A model generated the notes under the pieces. It searched no databases and was not told where the DNA came from. It saw only the letters and a list, made by a program, of their open reading frames with translations. 25,481 nucleotides of DNA from CAZCFB01 sp964511535 (GTDB lineage Bacteria; Myxococcota_A; Polyangia; GCA-2747355; CAZCFB01). Each line of letters begins with the position of its first letter. The stretch's first letter is position 1. Position numbers and translations under genes: made by a program. This document shows positions 15,731 through 23,627 of the stretch, in pieces. The stretch is taken from contig CAZEFW010000145.1 of assembly GCA_964511535.1 (NCBI GenBank), forward strand, positions 1-25,481. Reading direction: 5' to 3'.

Positions 15731-16438
15731 ATGGCAAACCGGAAGAACCGCAACTGGGGGCTCAAGTACACCCTCGAGCGAGCGGCGGGGGCCGCCGGGC
15801 TCGTGACCCTTGCGCCGCTGCTGGCCGGCATCTCGGCGCTGATCAAGCTCACTAGCAAGGGGCCGGTGTTCTACGTCAGCGAGCGCCTGGGCAAGGACGG
15901 CCAGAGCTTCAGGCTGTACAAGTTCCGCTCCATGCGCACCGACGCCGAGCCGATCCTGGCCGACGACGGCCAGGTGATCACCGTGGAGGACGACCCGCGC
16001 ATCACCCCGGTGGGCAAGGTGCTGCGCCTCGGCTTCGACGAGCTGCCCCAGCTGATCAACGTGGTCAAAGGGGAGATGTGCATCATCGGGCCGCGGCCCG
16101 ACCTGACCTGGGAGTATCCGCGCTACAGCGAGCGCGAGCGCATCCGCGTGCAGGTGCTTCCCGGCATCACCGGCTTCACCCAGGTGGTGGACGGCCGGGA
16201 GATGAACAACGCCCAGAACTACGAGCTCGACGTGCGCTACGTGGAGCACGCCGACGCGCGCATGGACCTGCTGGTGCTGCTGCTGACGCTCCCCTACTCC
16301 CTGGGGGCGCGCAAGATCGGCCAGCTCGTGTTCGGCGAGCTGCTCCAGGGGATCGACGCGTTCGACGACGAGATGAGCGCCGCCCGGGCCGCGCGCGGGG
16401 ACGCGCCCGAGCAGGGCGCCGACGGAGGGACCCGATGA
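15731..16438 (+). CDS. Initiating sugar-1-phosphate transferase (monotopic PGT)
   Basis: This 235-residue protein is a small bacterial sugar transferase (PF02397), the monotopic phosphoglycosyl transferase class, without the large N-terminal membrane domain of WcaJ/WbaP. A hydrophobic re-entrant helix lies near residues 17-40; then LYKFRSMRTD, the catalytic Asp-Glu in GFDELPQL (D103-E104), and IIGPRPDL. It loads the first sugar phosphate on undecaprenyl phosphate. I chose ATG 15731, with GGGTGA 4 bp upstream; ATG 15719 lacks a ribosome binding site. The C-terminal 20 residues are a polar Ala/Gly/Asp-rich tail. The stop overlaps the next gene by four bases (ATGA). Confidence 0.92.
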   Translation: MANRKNRNWGLKYTLERAAGAAGLVTLAPLLAGISALIKLTSKGPVFYVSERLGKDGQSFRLYKFRSMRTDAEPILADDGQVITVEDDPRITPVGKVLRLGFDELPQLINVVKGEMCIIGPRPDLTWEYPRYSERERIRVQVLPGITGFTQVVDGREMNNAQNYELDVRYVEHADARMDLLVLLLTLPYSLGARKIGQLVFGELLQGIDAFDDEMSAARAARGDAPEQGADGGTR

Positions 16439-17349
16439 AGATCTTCGTCCTGGGGCTGCGGCACTCCGGCACCACGCCGTTCTGGCAGGTGTTCCGGCAG
16501 GACCCGCGGTTCCGCTGCTACAACGAGCCGTTCAACCCGGAGATCCGGCGCATCGTCTCGCCCGCGTGGAAGAGCATCGGCGTGTACGAGGAGTACGTCG
16601 AGCTGAGCCGCCGCGAGCCGCAGCGGTTCTGGGAGACCTACCGGTCCATCCCCGGCCTGGAGGAGCTGCAGACCGGCCTGAGCGATCACCAGGTGGCGTA
16701 CCTGGGCTACCTGCTGGACACCAACGAGCATGTGGCGCTGGACACCACCCGCTGCCACTTCAAGGTGGAGGCCCTGGCGCGCGTCGCGCCCGACGCGCTG
16801 GTGGTGAACCTGTGGCGCAGCCCGGCCAGCGTGGCCACCAGCCACATGGTCTACTCGGGCACGCGCCTGAGCTGGATCAAGGACCCGATGCGGCGGCGCT
16901 ACCGTATGGCGCGCTCGTCGGTGCGCCGGGCGCTGGACCGGCAGACCTTCTGGCACCGCAAGACCGGCTACCGCATGTTCGAGTCCATCGTGGGCGATGG
17001 CCCGGGCGGGCTGTTCGGCGTGCGCCTGCGCGAGGCGGGGTTCGACCCGGAGGCGGTCTACGACTGGCCCGCGGTGGCGCGCATCCTGGCCTACTGGTCG
17101 GTGAACCAGCGGCGCCTGGAGGCTGACGGGCCGCGCCACTTCGGCGAGCGGTTCCTCTCCATCGGCTTCGACGATTTCTGCAACGACCCCGCCGCGGCGG
17201 TGGGGCAGGTGTACGCGGCGCTCGGGGAGCCGACGCCGGAGCTGGATCTGTCAGGCATCCACCCGCCCCACGGGCCGTACCAACCGCACAACAAGCGCTG
17301 GGCCAGGCACCTGCGGGAGGTGGGGCTCGAGGACCATATCCCGGGCTGA
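16435..17349 (+). CDS. PAPS-dependent sulfotransferase 2
   Basis: A 304-residue sulfotransferase-like protein whose first residues form the 5'-phosphosulfate loop LGLRHSGTTPFW (6-17). The 3'-phosphate site is WRSPASVATS, giving R128 and S136, and a C-terminal PPHGPYQPHNKRW follows. It is only weakly similar to the protein at 14851-15726, so the two probably sulfate different positions or sugars. ATG 16435 overlaps the upstream stop in an ATGA arrangement, which decides the start over longer in-frame extensions. With a PAPS-synthesis fusion two genes downstream, it supports a sulfated polymer. Confidence 0.83.
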   Translation: MKIFVLGLRHSGTTPFWQVFRQDPRFRCYNEPFNPEIRRIVSPAWKSIGVYEEYVELSRREPQRFWETYRSIPGLEELQTGLSDHQVAYLGYLLDTNEHVALDTTRCHFKVEALARVAPDALVVNLWRSPASVATSHMVYSGTRLSWIKDPMRRRYRMARSSVRRALDRQTFWHRKTGYRMFESIVGDGPGGLFGVRLREAGFDPEAVYDWPAVARILAYWSVNQRRLEADGPRHFGERFLSIGFDDFCNDPAAAVGQVYAALGEPTPELDLSGIHPPHGPYQPHNKRWARHLREVGLEDHIPG

Positions 17350-17356
17350 GCCGCGG

Positions 17357-18223
17357 ATGCTGCCCAATCCCCAGCACATCTTGCTGCTGCACCAGCTGCG
17401 CGTTTTTTTGGACGCGGCGGCGGCGGCTGGCGTCCACGTGGCGCCGCTCAAGGGGGCGCACCTGATCACCGGCGTCTACCCCGCCGGCGAGGACCGGGGT
17501 GGGATGTGCGACGTGGACGTGCTGGTGCCCCCCGAACATTTCGACGTCGCCGGGGAGGTGCTCGAGGCGCTGGGGTACTGCCGGCGGGAGCTGCGCGACC
17601 GTCGCCGCACCGAGGCGGAGTTCTACGAGGCCGGCTACCGGCGAGACCTGGGCGGCGGGCGGCGGGTGATGGTGGAGGTGCACCGGTACTTCGTGCAGCC
17701 CCAGCGCGCGCCGGTGGACTACGCCGCGCTCTGGGCCAGGGCCGAGCCCGCCACCCTCGAGGGCGCGCCCTGCCTGCGGCTGCGGCCCGAGGATCACCTG
17801 CTGCACGCGGCGATGCACCTGATGACCGATCGCTTCGAGGCGCCGGCGCGAGGCCTGCGAGACGCCGAGCACCTCATAGTCAGGGCCGGGGCCGAGCTGG
17901 GCCTCGCGGCGGAGCGGGCCGTGCGCTGGCGCTGTGGCCGGCCGCTGTGGCTCACGTTCGCGTTGTTGGCCGAGGCGGCGCCGCAGCTGCGTGAGCGCCT
18001 GGCGCCTCATATCCAGGCGCTGCGGCCGCCGCCGCTGGCGCGGGCGCTGGCGCGGGCGCTGGTGCCCACGGCCGCCGGGCTGCGCTGGTCCAGCATCGGC
18101 CGGCGCCCGGGTCAGGCGCTGCTCTGGCCGGCGCTGCTCGATGGCATGGGCCATGCGGCAAGTTTCGGCGCATACTACCTGCGGCTGCGGGCGGCGGACC
18201 TGGTGGAGGGCCGCGATGGTTGA
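17357..18223 (+). CDS. PF14907 nucleotidyltransferase-like protein
   Basis: The 288-residue protein matches the uncharacterised nucleotidyltransferase family PF14907 (NTP_transf_5). The marks are PLKGAHL (30-36), MCDVDVLV (50-57) with the metal-binding Asp pair D52/D54, LEALGY, VMVEVHRYF and LRPEDHLLHAAMHL. Members are frequent in exopolysaccharide and exosortase-type loci, and their substrate is unknown. Start codon ATG 17357 follows the sulfotransferase stop by 7 bp. A role in decorating the polymer or controlling a pathway enzyme by nucleotidylation is possible but speculative. Confidence 0.85.
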   Translation: MLPNPQHILLLHQLRVFLDAAAAAGVHVAPLKGAHLITGVYPAGEDRGGMCDVDVLVPPEHFDVAGEVLEALGYCRRELRDRRRTEAEFYEAGYRRDLGGGRRVMVEVHRYFVQPQRAPVDYAALWARAEPATLEGAPCLRLRPEDHLLHAAMHLMTDRFEAPARGLRDAEHLIVRAGAELGLAAERAVRWRCGRPLWLTFALLAEAAPQLRERLAPHIQALRPPPLARALARALVPTAAGLRWSSIGRRPGQALLWPALLDGMGHAASFGAYYLRLRAADLVEGRDG

Positions 18224-18274
18224 GGCAGCGTGCATTAACTCGGTCACACGGATTGCGGAGAGAGGAGAGAGGAG

Positions 18275-19999
18275 ATGACATCACACCTGATCGCACCTTA
18301 CGGCGGGAGCCTGGTGAATCTGATGGTGGGGGCCGATGAGCAGGAGGCGCTGAAACAGGAGAGCCAGGAGTGGCCATCCTGGGACCTGACCTCCCGCCAG
18401 ATCTATGACCTCGAGCTGTTGATGTGCGGGGCCTTTTCACCCCTGACGGGCTTCATGGGCAAGGCCGACTACCAGGGCGTACTGGATGAGATGCGGCTGG
18501 CTGACGGCACCCTGTGGCCCCTGCCCATAACCCTCGCCCTGTCCCCCGAGGCAGCGGACGCTCTCGAGCCCGGGCAGCAGGTGGCCCTGCGCGACCTGGA
18601 GGGGGTGATGCTGGCGGCGCTGGAGGTGAGCGAGGTGTGGACGCCGGACCTGGAGCTGGAGGCGCAGCGAGTCTACGGCACCACCGACCGGGACCACCCC
18701 GGCGTGGACGCCCTGCTCGCCGCGGGCGAGGTGCGCTACGTGGGCGGCAACCTGCGCGGCATGCAGGCCCCGATCCACTTCGACTTCCGCCCGCTGCGCC
18801 ACACGCCGGCCGAGCTGCGCCAGGTGTTCGTCCGGCGCGGGTGGAGCAGGGTGATGGGGTTCCAGACGCGCAACCCGATCCACCGGCCTCAGGTGCGCCT
18901 CAGCACCGAGGCGGCCCGGGATCACGAGGCGAACCTGCTGATCCACCCGGTGGTGGGCACCACCATGCCGGGGGACGTGGACCACTACACGCGGGTGCGT
19001 TGCTACAACGCCATGCGCGACCGGTTCCAGCGGCCCACCACCACCGTGTCGCTGCTGCCGCTGTCCATGCGCATGGCCGGGCCGCGTGAGGCGCTGCTCC
19101 ACTGCATCATCCGGCGCAACTACGGCTGCACGCACTTCATCGTGGGGCCGGGGCAAGGGTCGCCGGGGCCCGACGCCAACGGCGAGCTGTACTACCAGCG
19201 CTACGACGCCCAGGAGCTGTGCGTGGCGCACAAGGAGGAGCTCGGCATCGAGGTCGTGCCGATCCGCGAGCTGGTGCATGTGCCGGCTCTCAAGGAGCTG
19301 ATGCCTGCGGACGAGGTGCCGTCGGGGCTCACCGGCGCGCGGTTCACCGGCACCGACTTTCGCCGCCGCCTGGCCGAGGGCAAGCCGCCGCCCGACTGGT
19401 TCACCTACCCCGAGGTGATGAAGGAGCTGGCGCGCTCCTACCCGCCGCGGCACCGCCAGGGGTTCACGCTGTTCTTCACCGGGCTGTCGGGCGCGGGCAA
19501 GTCCACCGTGGCCAACGTGGTGCGCGTGCGCCTGCTGGAGATGGGGGGCCGGCCGGTGACGCTGCTCGACGGCGACATCGTGCGCAAGAACCTGTCGAGC
19601 GAGCTGAACTTCTCCAAGGAGCACCGCGACATCAACATCCGCCGCATCGGCTTCGTGGCCTCGGAGATCACCAAGAACGGCGGCATCGCCATCTGCGCGC
19701 CCATCGCGCCGTATCGCCAGACGCGCAAGGAAGTGCGCCAGGAGGTCAGCGAGGGCGGTGGGTTCATCCTGGTGCACGTGGCCACGCCGCTGGACGTGTG
19801 CGAGCAGCGCGACCGCAAGGGGATGTACGCCAAGGCGCGCGCCGGCATCATCAAGGGCTTCACCGGCATCGACGACCCCTACGAGGCGCCCGAGAAGCCG
19901 GAGCTGTACCTGGACACCAGCGAGCTGTCACCGCAGGAGTCGGCGAACCGGGTGCTGTTGTACCTGGAGAAGGAAGGGTATATCGCGGTGAGTAACTAG
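18275..19999 (+). CDS. sat-cysC: Fused ATP sulfurylase-like / APS kinase (PAPS synthesis)
   Basis: A 574-residue fusion: ATP-sulfurylase fold at about 1-390 and APS kinase at about 395-570. The kinase has P-loop GLSGAGKST (403-411), LDGDIVRKN with D432-D434, APIAPYRQTR and KARAGIIKGFTGID, all as expected for making PAPS from APS. In the sulfurylase half QTRNP, HPVVG and MRMAGPREA are kept. The usual HRAH reads HRPQ (203-206; 18881-18892) and the usual GRDHAGP loop reads GPGQGSP (from residue 291; 19145-19165), removing ATP-contact residues without length change. The sulfurylase activity is therefore doubtful. A GGAGAGAGG ribosome binding site precedes the start. The gene follows two sulfotransferases, so PAPS supply for polymer sulfation is the likely purpose. 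Confidence 0.92.
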   Translation: MTSHLIAPYGGSLVNLMVGADEQEALKQESQEWPSWDLTSRQIYDLELLMCGAFSPLTGFMGKADYQGVLDEMRLADGTLWPLPITLALSPEAADALEPGQQVALRDLEGVMLAALEVSEVWTPDLELEAQRVYGTTDRDHPGVDALLAAGEVRYVGGNLRGMQAPIHFDFRPLRHTPAELRQVFVRRGWSRVMGFQTRNPIHRPQVRLSTEAARDHEANLLIHPVVGTTMPGDVDHYTRVRCYNAMRDRFQRPTTTVSLLPLSMRMAGPREALLHCIIRRNYGCTHFIVGPGQGSPGPDANGELYYQRYDAQELCVAHKEELGIEVVPIRELVHVPALKELMPADEVPSGLTGARFTGTDFRRRLAEGKPPPDWFTYPEVMKELARSYPPRHRQGFTLFFTGLSGAGKSTVANVVRVRLLEMGGRPVTLLDGDIVRKNLSSELNFSKEHRDINIRRIGFVASEITKNGGIAICAPIAPYRQTRKEVRQEVSEGGGFILVHVATPLDVCEQRDRKGMYAKARAGIIKGFTGIDDPYEAPEKPELYLDTSELSPQESANRVLLYLEKEGYIAVSN

Positions 20000-20010
20000 C
20001 TTCTAACCTG

Positions 20011-20072
20011 AACGTAGACGTGGACGGTCAGCTCTGCTCGTCTTCGTCTACGATTACGTCTACGTCTACGTT
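20011..20072. repeat. GTCTAC hexamer hairpin, copy C, between convergent genes
   Basis: AACGTAGACGTGGACG (20011-20026) and CGTCTACGTCTACGTT (20057-20072) pair over 16 bp with one G-T wobble; the loop contains another CGTCTACG. It fills the 82-bp gap between the stop codons of the PAPS-synthesis gene and the minus-strand methyltransferase. Being symmetric, it could end transcription from both sides, though only short T/A runs flank it. Confidence 0.65.
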
Positions 20073-20081
20073 GATAAGCCT

Positions 20082-20816
20082 TTAAACCCGCTCGCAGATG
20101 AACAGCCCATCCCCAAGGTGGCCCTTGTTCATCAGCTGCTTGGCGGTGTTGCGGGCGCGGTTACGCATGCCGCGGGTGTTCTTGATGGCCCAGGCGGGCA
20201 GGTTCTTGCGCAGGCGCCACTCGGTCCACTGCTCCAGCCCGCCGGGGGTGTCCTGGATCAGCTCGTAGGCCTTGAGCTCGAAGCCCACGCGGCCGAGCAG
20301 GTTGCCCAGGCCGTGGGGGGTGGGGGAGAAGGGGTGGCCCACGTTGCGGAAGCCGGTGTGGTCGCCGAACACATGCACCAGCATGAACAGCTTGCCGCCC
20401 TTGCGCGTGACCCGGGCCAGCTCGTCGAAGGCGCCGTCGATGTTCTCCACGTGATCCATGGCGTTGGACGAGACGATGCCGGCGAAGTGGCCATCGTTGA
20501 ACGGGATCTCCTCGCACAGCGCGTTGGCCCAATGGATGCCCGGCTCGCGGGGGCAGAGCTTGGCGTACTCGTCCACCAGCGGATCCAGGCCCACCAGCTG
20601 GTTTTCGGGCAGGTCCGAGACCAGCAGGTTCATCACGGAGGTGGGGCCGCAGCCCACGTCCATCATCGGGCCGTCCAGGGGGCGAAAGTGCTCCAGGAGC
20701 AGGTCGTAGCGGCGGAACTCGATCCAGTACTCGCGCAGGGCGCGCATGGTCTCGTCCCACTTGTATTCGGCCCAGAACTGTTGCGCGGCGAGCTCGTACT
20801 TTTCCTTATCTTTCAT
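20082..20816 (-). CDS. Class I SAM-dependent methyltransferase
   Basis: The 244-residue protein has the SAM-binding core: motif I MMDVGCGPTS (51-60), post-I VGLDPLVDEYAKL with the ribose-binding acidic residue, NALCEEIPF, and VSSNAMDHVENIDGAFDELARVTRKGG, the Methyltransf_11 pattern. The C-terminal part carries a basic stretch of Arg/Asn/Lys. Substrate is unknown. It is convergent with the polysaccharide locus but could still belong to it, since sugar O-methyltransferases are common in such loci; equally it may belong with the downstream-directed acyl-CoA synthetase gene. The start has AAGGTGA about 4 bp upstream. Confidence 0.85.
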   Translation of the reverse strand: MKDKEKYELAAQQFWAEYKWDETMRALREYWIEFRRYDLLLEHFRPLDGPMMDVGCGPTSVMNLLVSDLPENQLVGLDPLVDEYAKLCPREPGIHWANALCEEIPFNDGHFAGIVSSNAMDHVENIDGAFDELARVTRKGGKLFMLVHVFGDHTGFRNVGHPFSPTPHGLGNLLGRVGFELKAYELIQDTPGGLEQWTEWRLRKNLPAWAIKNTRGMRNRARNTAKQLMNKGHLGDGLFICERV

Positions 20817-20875
20817 GGTTCACCTTGAGAAATAGGGCGTTGAATGGTGAGCAGGGTAACACCGAATTAGTGGCC

Positions 20876-20906
20876 GCGCAGGCCGGTTTTGTTCACGCCG
20901 CTGCGC
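20876..20906 (-). terminator. Weak hairpin after the acyl-CoA synthetase gene
   Basis: On the minus strand GCGCAG (20906-20901) pairs with CTGCGC (20881-20876) just beyond the stop codon at 20911. There is no T-tract, so at best a weak or Rho-assisted stop. Confidence 0.25.
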
Positions 20907-20910
20907 GGGA

Positions 20911-23219
20911 TCAGCGCAGGTTCTGCCAGGTGCTGGGGCTGGCCAGGCGGATGCGGGCGTCCACCACCACGCAGCCCTGGCCGGGGGGCAGGATCTTCAC
21001 CGGGTTCAGGTCCATCTCCAGCAGCTCGGGGATCTCCTCCACCAGCTTGCTCACCCGGTGCAGCAGGTCCTTGATGGCCGCCTCGTCGCCGCCTGGCCCG
21101 CCGCGGTAGCCGCGCAGCAGGTCTGCGCTGCGCACGCTGTTGATCATGCTCTCCACCTCGTACTCGGTCAGCGGGTGGAGCCGGAACACCACGTCACGCA
21201 CCAGCTCCACGTAGGCGCCGCCGAGACCGAACATGATCAGCGGACCGAACAGCGGGTCGTGGGTCACGCCCACGACGGCCTCGATCCCCTCTTTGACGTA
21301 GCGCTGCACCTGCACGCCCTGCACGCTGTCGGCCAGGTCGGCCTTCCACGCCTTGGCCAGGATGGTGTCGAAGCCGCGGCGCACCTCCTCGTCGTCGCGG
21401 CGGTCGAGGATGACGCCGCCCACGTCGGTCTTGTGGGTCACCCGATCAGAGACCACCTTGAGCGCCACCGGGTAACCCAGCTCCCGTGCCACCTCCACCG
21501 CCTGGTCCGCGGTGGTGGCCAGGGCGCTCTCGGGGGTGTCGATGCCGAAGGCGCCCAGCACACGCGGAACGTCCGAGGCGTCGAGCCACACCGGCTCCTC
21601 CTCCTGGGACACGGCGTCGCGGCACGCTTCGACGGTCTGGCCCACCAGCTTGTTGTCCATATCCACGTAGGGCACCGGGCTGTCGGCGATGGCGAGCCAC
21701 TCGCCGTGGGGGGGGGGCCCGGGCCCCCCCCCCCCCCCCCCCCCCGGGGCCGGGGGGGGGGGGGGGGGGGGGGGGGGCGCGGCGGCGGGNNNNNNNNNNG
21801 CGGCCCCCCCAGGTTGTGGTCCATAGCCCCGTCGGCCCCCGGGGGGGGGGCGTGGGCGCGCCACGCCCGGGGGCCGGCGCCCCGGGACAGCGCCCGCGCC
21901 GCGGCCTCGGGGAAGCGGTAAGAGGGCAGGGCGGTGCTCTCCTCGTCGGCGTCCTCCAAAAATCCGTGGGCGCCCATGAAGCAGGTGGCCACGGGCTTTT
22001 CGGCGCCGGCCGCGGCCTGGGAGATGGCCCGGGCCACGTCCCGGGTCTCGATCATCAGCGGCGGCACGAAGATCACCAGCAGCGCGTCGATGTTCGGGTC
22101 GCGCAGCGCCGCGGCCACGGCCTTGCCGTAGTGCTCGGCGTTGGCCGACGCGATCATGTCCACCGGGTTGCGCAGGCTCGCCTCGGCGGGCAGGAACTCG
22201 CTCAGCTCCTGCTGGGTCTCGTCGGCGAGCGCCGGCACCTCCAGCCCGCGGCTCTCACAGGCGTCGGCTGCCAGGATGCCCGGGCCGCCGGCGTTGGTCA
22301 GGATCGCGACGCGCCGGCCCGCCGGCACCGGCTGGGTCGCCAGCAGCATGGCGGTGTCGAACAGCTCCTCGGTGGTGTCCACGCGGATGACGCCGGCCTG
22401 GCGGAACAGCGCGGCCACGGCCACGTCGCCGCCAGCCATGGCGCCGGTGTGCGATGCCGCGGCGCGAGACCCGGCCAGGGTGCGCCCGCTCTTGACCGCC
22501 ACGATGGGCTTGTCGCGGCCCACGCGCCGGGCGATCTGCACGAACTTGCGCGGGTTACCGAACGACTCGAGGTAGAGCAGGATCACCCGGGTGCGCGGGT
22601 CATGCTCCCAGTACTCCAGCACGTCGTTGGCAGAGATGTCGCACTTGTTGCCCACGCTGACGAAGGATGACAGGCCGATGTTGCGCTGGGTGGCCAGGTC
22701 CACGACCACCGCGCCCAGGGCGCCGCTCTGGGACAAAAACCCCACCGACCCCGGCTTGGGGAAGGTGCCGGCGAAGGTGGCGTTGAGCCGCACCTCCGGG
22801 TCGGTGTTCATCACGCCGAGGCAGTTGGGGCCCAGCAGGCGGATGCCGTTGTCCTTGGCCACGCGCAGCAGCTCCGCCTCGCGCTCGATCCCGTCGCCGC
22901 CGATCTCCTTGAAACCGGCGGAGATGATCACCGCCGCCTTGACCCCGCGCCGGGCGCACTGCTCCAGGGTGGCCTTCGCCAGGGGCGCTGGCACCACGCA
23001 GATGGCCAGATCCACATCCTCGGGCGTGTCCTCCACGGAAGGGTAGGCGCGCACCGACTGGATCACCTGGGACGTCGGGTTGACCGGGTAGACCGGCCCG
23101 TTGAACGAGTGCCGCAGCAGGTTGTAGAACATCTCGCCGCCCACCGTGCGACGCTTGCGCGAGGCGCCGATGACGGCGATGGAGCGGGGCTGCAGCAATG
23201 GCTTGATGGATTCGGACAT
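20911..23219 (-). CDS. ADP-forming acetate/acyl-CoA synthetase, broken by assembly gap
   Basis: The N-terminal alpha part (23219 to about 21850) has the CoA-binding Rossmann start RSIAVIGASRKRRTVGGEM, SQSGALG and SHTGAMAGG with H257, the position of the phosphohistidine known in ADP-forming acetyl-CoA synthetases. The C-terminal beta part (about 21707 to 20911) is an ATP-grasp domain with YPVALKVVSDRVTHKTDVGG and LLEMDLNPVKI. Together they make the fused, roughly 720-residue form that interconverts acyl-CoA + ADP + Pi and acid + CoA + ATP. The two parts are in different frames across 10 Ns and poly-G/C noise (21708-21865), which I treat as assembly error, not decay. ATG 23219 has GGAGAGG upstream. 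No GNAT domain is seen. Confidence 0.88.
21708..21865. other. Assembly gap with poly-G/poly-C artefact
   Basis: Ten Ns (21790-21799) are flanked by implausible runs of C (21724-21745) and G (for example 21752-21777 and 21836-21850). The reading frame of the acyl-CoA synthetase shifts here although both flanks are well conserved. The 10-N length is a conventional placeholder. Bases in this stretch should not be trusted. Confidence 0.93.
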
Positions 23220-23296
23220 GGAGAACCTCTCCGGCAGACAATCGCTGAGGGCTAACTGACATTGAAGCAAACAAAGAGCAAGAGCTTCTACACGCC

Positions 23297-23342
23297 GATA
23301 AAATGTCAAGCGTAGGGGTCAGACCCCCCTACTTGACACTTT
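23297..23342. repeat. GGGGTCAGACCCC hairpin element, unit 1
   Basis: GATAAAATGTCAAGCGTAGG opens the unit. TGTCAAG with CGTAGGGG (23304-23318) pairs with CCCCCCTAC and TTGACA (23324-23338) around a TCAGA loop. It is repeated 69 bp further right. Such GGGGTCAGACCCC hairpins recur in many bacterial genomes as REP-like intergenic elements. Confidence 0.75.
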
Positions 23343-23365
23343 CCCGTTGCGAGATTTCCCCACCC

Positions 23366-23411
23366 GATAAAATGTCAAGTGTAGGGGTCAGACCCCCCTA
23401 TATGACATTTT
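23366..23411. repeat. GGGGTCAGACCCC hairpin element, unit 2
   Basis: The second direct copy again begins GATAAAATGTCAAG. AAAATGTCA (23369-23377) pairs with TGACATTTT (23403-23411), and TAGGGG with CCCCTA, around the same TCAGA loop. A few base differences from unit 1 (TATATGACA here for TACTTGACA there) are compatible with an older duplication or two insertions in the same orientation. Confidence 0.75.
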
Positions 23412-23452
23412 GTTGTTGGCTGCGTGGAGATGGTGAATTGCGTGCGGTTGCC

Positions 23453-23481
23453 TTGCATGTGGGGGTGGGGCGTGGTATCAG
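23453..23481 (+). promoter_or_regulatory. Weak candidate promoter for rpsB-tsf
   Basis: TTGCAT (23453-23458) and TATCAG (23476-23481) are spaced by 17 bp. Matches to consensus are only 3/6 and 4/6, but position would give a leader of about 155 nt containing all the helices described next. Low confidence. Confidence 0.3.
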
Positions 23482-23495
23482 ATCGCGCCGAATTG

Positions 23496-23627
23496 GGCTG
23501 GGTTTGTCCAGCCTGATCGAATTCACACGCCCGGCCAGCCCCGCACGGCGTGCCCTCCTTTGAGAGGGTGGTTGCGGATCAGGCGCCCCGGGCGGAGGAC
23601 GCGGGCGGTGCCTATAAACCGTCCCGC
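23496..23627 (+). ncRNA. Structured 5' leader of rpsB (candidate S2 autoregulatory RNA)
   Basis: Five helices are visible. P1 pairs GCCTGATC (23511-23518) perfectly with GATCAGGC (23577-23584). It encloses P2, CACGCC (23526-23531) with GGCGTG (23547-23552), and P3, CCCTC (23553-23557) with GAGGG (23564-23568), making a three-way junction. P4, GCGGGCGGT (23601-23609) with ACCGTCCCGC (23618-23627, one bulge), ends 6 nt before the GAGGAG ribosome binding site. An upstream hairpin, GGCTGG (23496-23501) with CCAGCC (23508-23513), overlaps the P1 strand and would compete with it. rpsB leaders bound by S2 are known in other bacteria; equivalence here is inference. Confidence 0.55.

Noticed and set aside
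5768..20072. Hexamer repeats as a CRISPR array
   Set aside because: Units are 6 bp with no unique spacers of 25-40 bp, copies are kilobases apart, and no cas genes are present.
20911..23219. Acyl-CoA synthetase as a real pseudogene
   Set aside because: Both halves are well conserved with key residues present; the only break coincides with Ns and homopolymer noise.
23613..23618. TATAAA as the -10 box of rpsB
   Set aside because: It is the loop of a 9-bp hairpin next to the ribosome binding site, has no -35 partner, and would leave only about 20 nt of leader.
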